Shown one piece after another: positions 5,755 to 7,138 of a stretch of 7,138 nt of DNA. The position numbers and the translations under genes were made by a program. The notes beneath the pieces were generated by a model. It made no database searches. It worked only from the letters and a program-made list of their open reading frames with translations, and was not told where the DNA came from. The stretch is from JBCCZC01 sp039188505. GTDB taxonomy: Bacteria > Pseudomonadota > Gammaproteobacteria > Xanthomonadales > SZUA-38. Position 1 is the stretch's first letter. The number at the start of each line of letters is the position of its first letter. The stretch spans positions 1 through 7,138 of the forward strand of contig JBCCZC010000299.1 of NCBI GenBank assembly GCA_039188505.1, in the 5' to 3' direction.

Positions 5755-5767
5755 CTACGGTCCGTAG
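5755..5767. promoter_or_regulatory. 13-bp dyad overlapping the hemN -10 region
   Basis: CTACGG-T-CCGTAG is a perfect inverted repeat with 6-base arms. Its right arm covers the first half of the proposed -10 element, where a bound protein would block RNA polymerase. The ACGGTCC at its centre is also repeated at 5742-5748, 15 bases upstream. No known regulator is matched. Confidence 0.4.
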
Positions 5768-5770
5768 CAT
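5765..5770 (+). promoter_or_regulatory. candidate -10 element of the hemN promoter
   Basis: TAGCAT matches TATAAT at four of six bases. It begins 22 bases after the FNR box, so a start near 5777 would put the box centre at -41.5, the standard class II FNR-activated arrangement, where a poor -35 is expected. No good -35 hexamer is seen, which agrees with activator dependence. Confidence 0.6.
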
Positions 5771-5799
5771 GCATCCCATGATTCAAGCGGAATGCTGAC

Positions 5800-7138
5800 G
5801 TGGCCGTTGACCTGGTAGACCTGATGCGTGGACTCGACGATCGAGTGCCCCGCTATACCTCCTATCCGACCGCCGATCGCTTCGAAGCGAACGTCGGCGT
5901 TCGCGAGTACCTCGCTGCGGTGCGGGAATCGAACAGCCTGCCGCTGCCGCCGCCGCTGAGTCTCTACGTGCACGTGCCCTTCTGCCACTCGCTCTGCTAT
6001 TTCTGCGGCTGCAACAAGATGGTCACGAGAAACCTCAAGAAGCCGGGCGAGTATCTCGAGGCGCTGGGCGCCGAGCTTCGGTGGCACGGTCGACTGTTCG
6101 ATCATGACCGGAAGGTCGACCAGCTGCACCTCGGGGGCGGCACGCCCACCTTCCTGACCGACCTGCAGCTGCAGAAGCTGCTGCGCATTGCGGGGGAGGC
6201 CTTTGAGCTGGACTACGGGCGGGAGCGGGAATTCTCGATCGAGATCGACCCGCGGACGGTCGATGCCGTGCGTGCGCGCAACCTCGTCGGCATGGGCTTC
6301 AACCGATTCTCGCTCGGCATCCAGGACTTCGACCCCGACGTCCAGGCGTCGGTCAACCGCGTACAGTCCTTCGGGGACATCGAGGCCGTCGTAGCGTCGC
6401 TGCGCGCAAGTGGTGATGTCGCGATTTCCTTTGATCTCATCTATGGCCTCCCGCATCAGAACCGCGAGAGCTTCGGACGCACCATCGAGCGGACGATCGA
6501 GCTGCTGCCTGACCGCATCGCCGTCTATCGCTATGCGCACTTGCCGCAGCGCTTCAAGTCGCAGCGCCTGCTGGAGAGCGATCGGCCCGAGCTCGAGGAA
6601 CGCCTGGAGATGTTCGCGAAGGCGCGGCGGATGCTCCTCGAGGCGGGCTATGAGGCGATTGGCCTCGATCATTTCGCGCGGCCGGAGGATGAGCTGGCGC
6701 GCGCCTGGAAGGATGGTAGCCTCCATCGCAACTTCCAGGGCTACTCGACCCGTGGCGGGCGTGACCTGATCGCGGCCGGTCCTTCGGCCATGGGCTTCGT
6801 CGGCCACTGCTTCGTGCAGAACGAACCGAGGTATGCCGACTGGAAGGACCGGGCCCTCGAGGGTGACAGCTTCGTCCGCGGATTCGTCATGAATACCGAC
6901 GATCGCATGCGTGCCCGCCTCATCCAGGACATCATGTGCCGCGGCCGCGTCAACCTCGAGAAGCTGGCAGAGCGCTACACGAGCACGGAGTGGAAGGACC
7001 TGTTCGATCCCGAGAACGGCGACCTCCACGCCCTCGAGTCGAAGGGCCTGATCCAGCTCGATGGCCCGAGCCTCGTCGCGACCCCCGAAGGCATCCTGGC
7101 CCTCCGCCAGATCGCCAAGACCTTCGACCGCTACCTCC
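5800..7138 (+). CDS. hemN: oxygen-independent coproporphyrinogen III oxidase, HemN (3' partial)
   Basis: A radical SAM enzyme of haem synthesis that decarboxylates coproporphyrinogen III to protoporphyrinogen IX without oxygen, in the cytoplasm. Visible marks of true HemN (not HemW) are VPRYTSYPTADRF near residue 16, the cluster motif C62-X3-C66-X2-C69-X-C71 (PFCHSLCYFCGC), GGGTPT for SAM binding, FSIEIDPR, FNRFSLGIQDF, FDLIYGLPHQ, IGLDHFARPEDELA and LHRNFQGYSTRGG, then the HemN C-terminal domain. The frame is open after a TGA at 5779-5781. I chose GTG 5800 because GGA lies 8 bases upstream and it puts the cluster cysteines at the same numbers as in E. coli HemN; ATG 5824 is the alternative and would drop eight residues. 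The frame is intact to the window edge at DRYL, equal to the FDTYL near the E. coli C-terminus, so only about ten codons are missing. Regulation by the adjacent fnr product is strongly suggested. Confidence 0.95.
   Translation, partial: MAVDLVDLMRGLDDRVPRYTSYPTADRFEANVGVREYLAAVRESNSLPLPPPLSLYVHVPFCHSLCYFCGCNKMVTRNLKKPGEYLEALGAELRWHGRLFDHDRKVDQLHLGGGTPTFLTDLQLQKLLRIAGEAFELDYGREREFSIEIDPRTVDAVRARNLVGMGFNRFSLGIQDFDPDVQASVNRVQSFGDIEAVVASLRASGDVAISFDLIYGLPHQNRESFGRTIERTIELLPDRIAVYRYAHLPQRFKSQRLLESDRPELEERLEMFAKARRMLLEAGYEAIGLDHFARPEDELARAWKDGSLHRNFQGYSTRGGRDLIAAGPSAMGFVGHCFVQNEPRYADWKDRALEGDSFVRGFVMNTDDRMRARLIQDIMCRGRVNLEKLAERYTSTEWKDLFDPENGDLHALESKGLIQLDGPSLVATPEGILALRQIAKTFDRYL

Noticed and set aside
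5778..5798. A 6-codon ORF (ATG to TGA) just before hemN that might be a leader peptide.
   Set aside because: It is too short, has no clear ribosome site, and would lie at the predicted transcript start.
5755..7029. A 424-residue open frame on the minus strand.
   Set aside because: It lies fully opposite hemN, whose motifs are unmistakable, and resembles no protein.

Overview
This is a GC-rich chromosomal window that looks like a gammaproteobacterium. The evidence is a YhcB/ZapG-type cell-division gene (a family essentially confined to Gammaproteobacteria), an FNR regulator with a complete iron-sulfur cysteine set next to hemN, and a C-terminal fragment resembling gammaproteobacterial DnaE. 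The genus cannot be set from this sequence. I see no insertion sequence, phage gene, CRISPR array, tRNA or rRNA; it reads as core chromosome.

Layout: positions 2-193 (+) hold the last codons of a gene, probably dnaE. It converges on a run of four minus-strand genes. In their direction of transcription these are a secreted TPR protein with a TonB-C-like end (4526 to 3027), a zinc-ribbon NUDIX hydrolase (2918 to 2328), a ZapG/YhcB-family membrane protein with a long acidic Ala/Glu/Pro tail (2247 to 1312), and an unrecognised coiled-coil protein (1225 to 386). Gaps of 80-110 bases separate them, three with short GC-rich hairpins but no T-run, so they may be read partly together and partly from their own promoters. 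A 343-base divergent region with several small repeats and dyads separates the TPR gene from two plus-strand genes: fnr (4870-5616, GTG start, strong intrinsic terminator) and hemN (5800 to the window edge, probable GTG start, missing about its last ten codons).

How the genes work together: the clearest link is fnr to hemN. FNR senses oxygen loss through a [4Fe-4S] cluster, and HemN makes protoporphyrinogen IX without oxygen. A near-perfect FNR box at 5729-5742 lies exactly 22 bases upstream of a plausible -10 element, the geometry of an FNR-activated class II promoter, so fnr very likely switches on its neighbour when oxygen falls. The minus-strand genes appear to be envelope, division and housekeeping functions with no evident tie to this circuit.

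I found no convincing new multi-gene system. The parts most worth a second look are the unrecognised coiled-coil protein beside zapG, the oversized low-complexity tail of the ZapG homolog, the TPR/TonB-C-like envelope protein, an FNR dimer-interface substitution, and the repeats in the divergent intergenic region.
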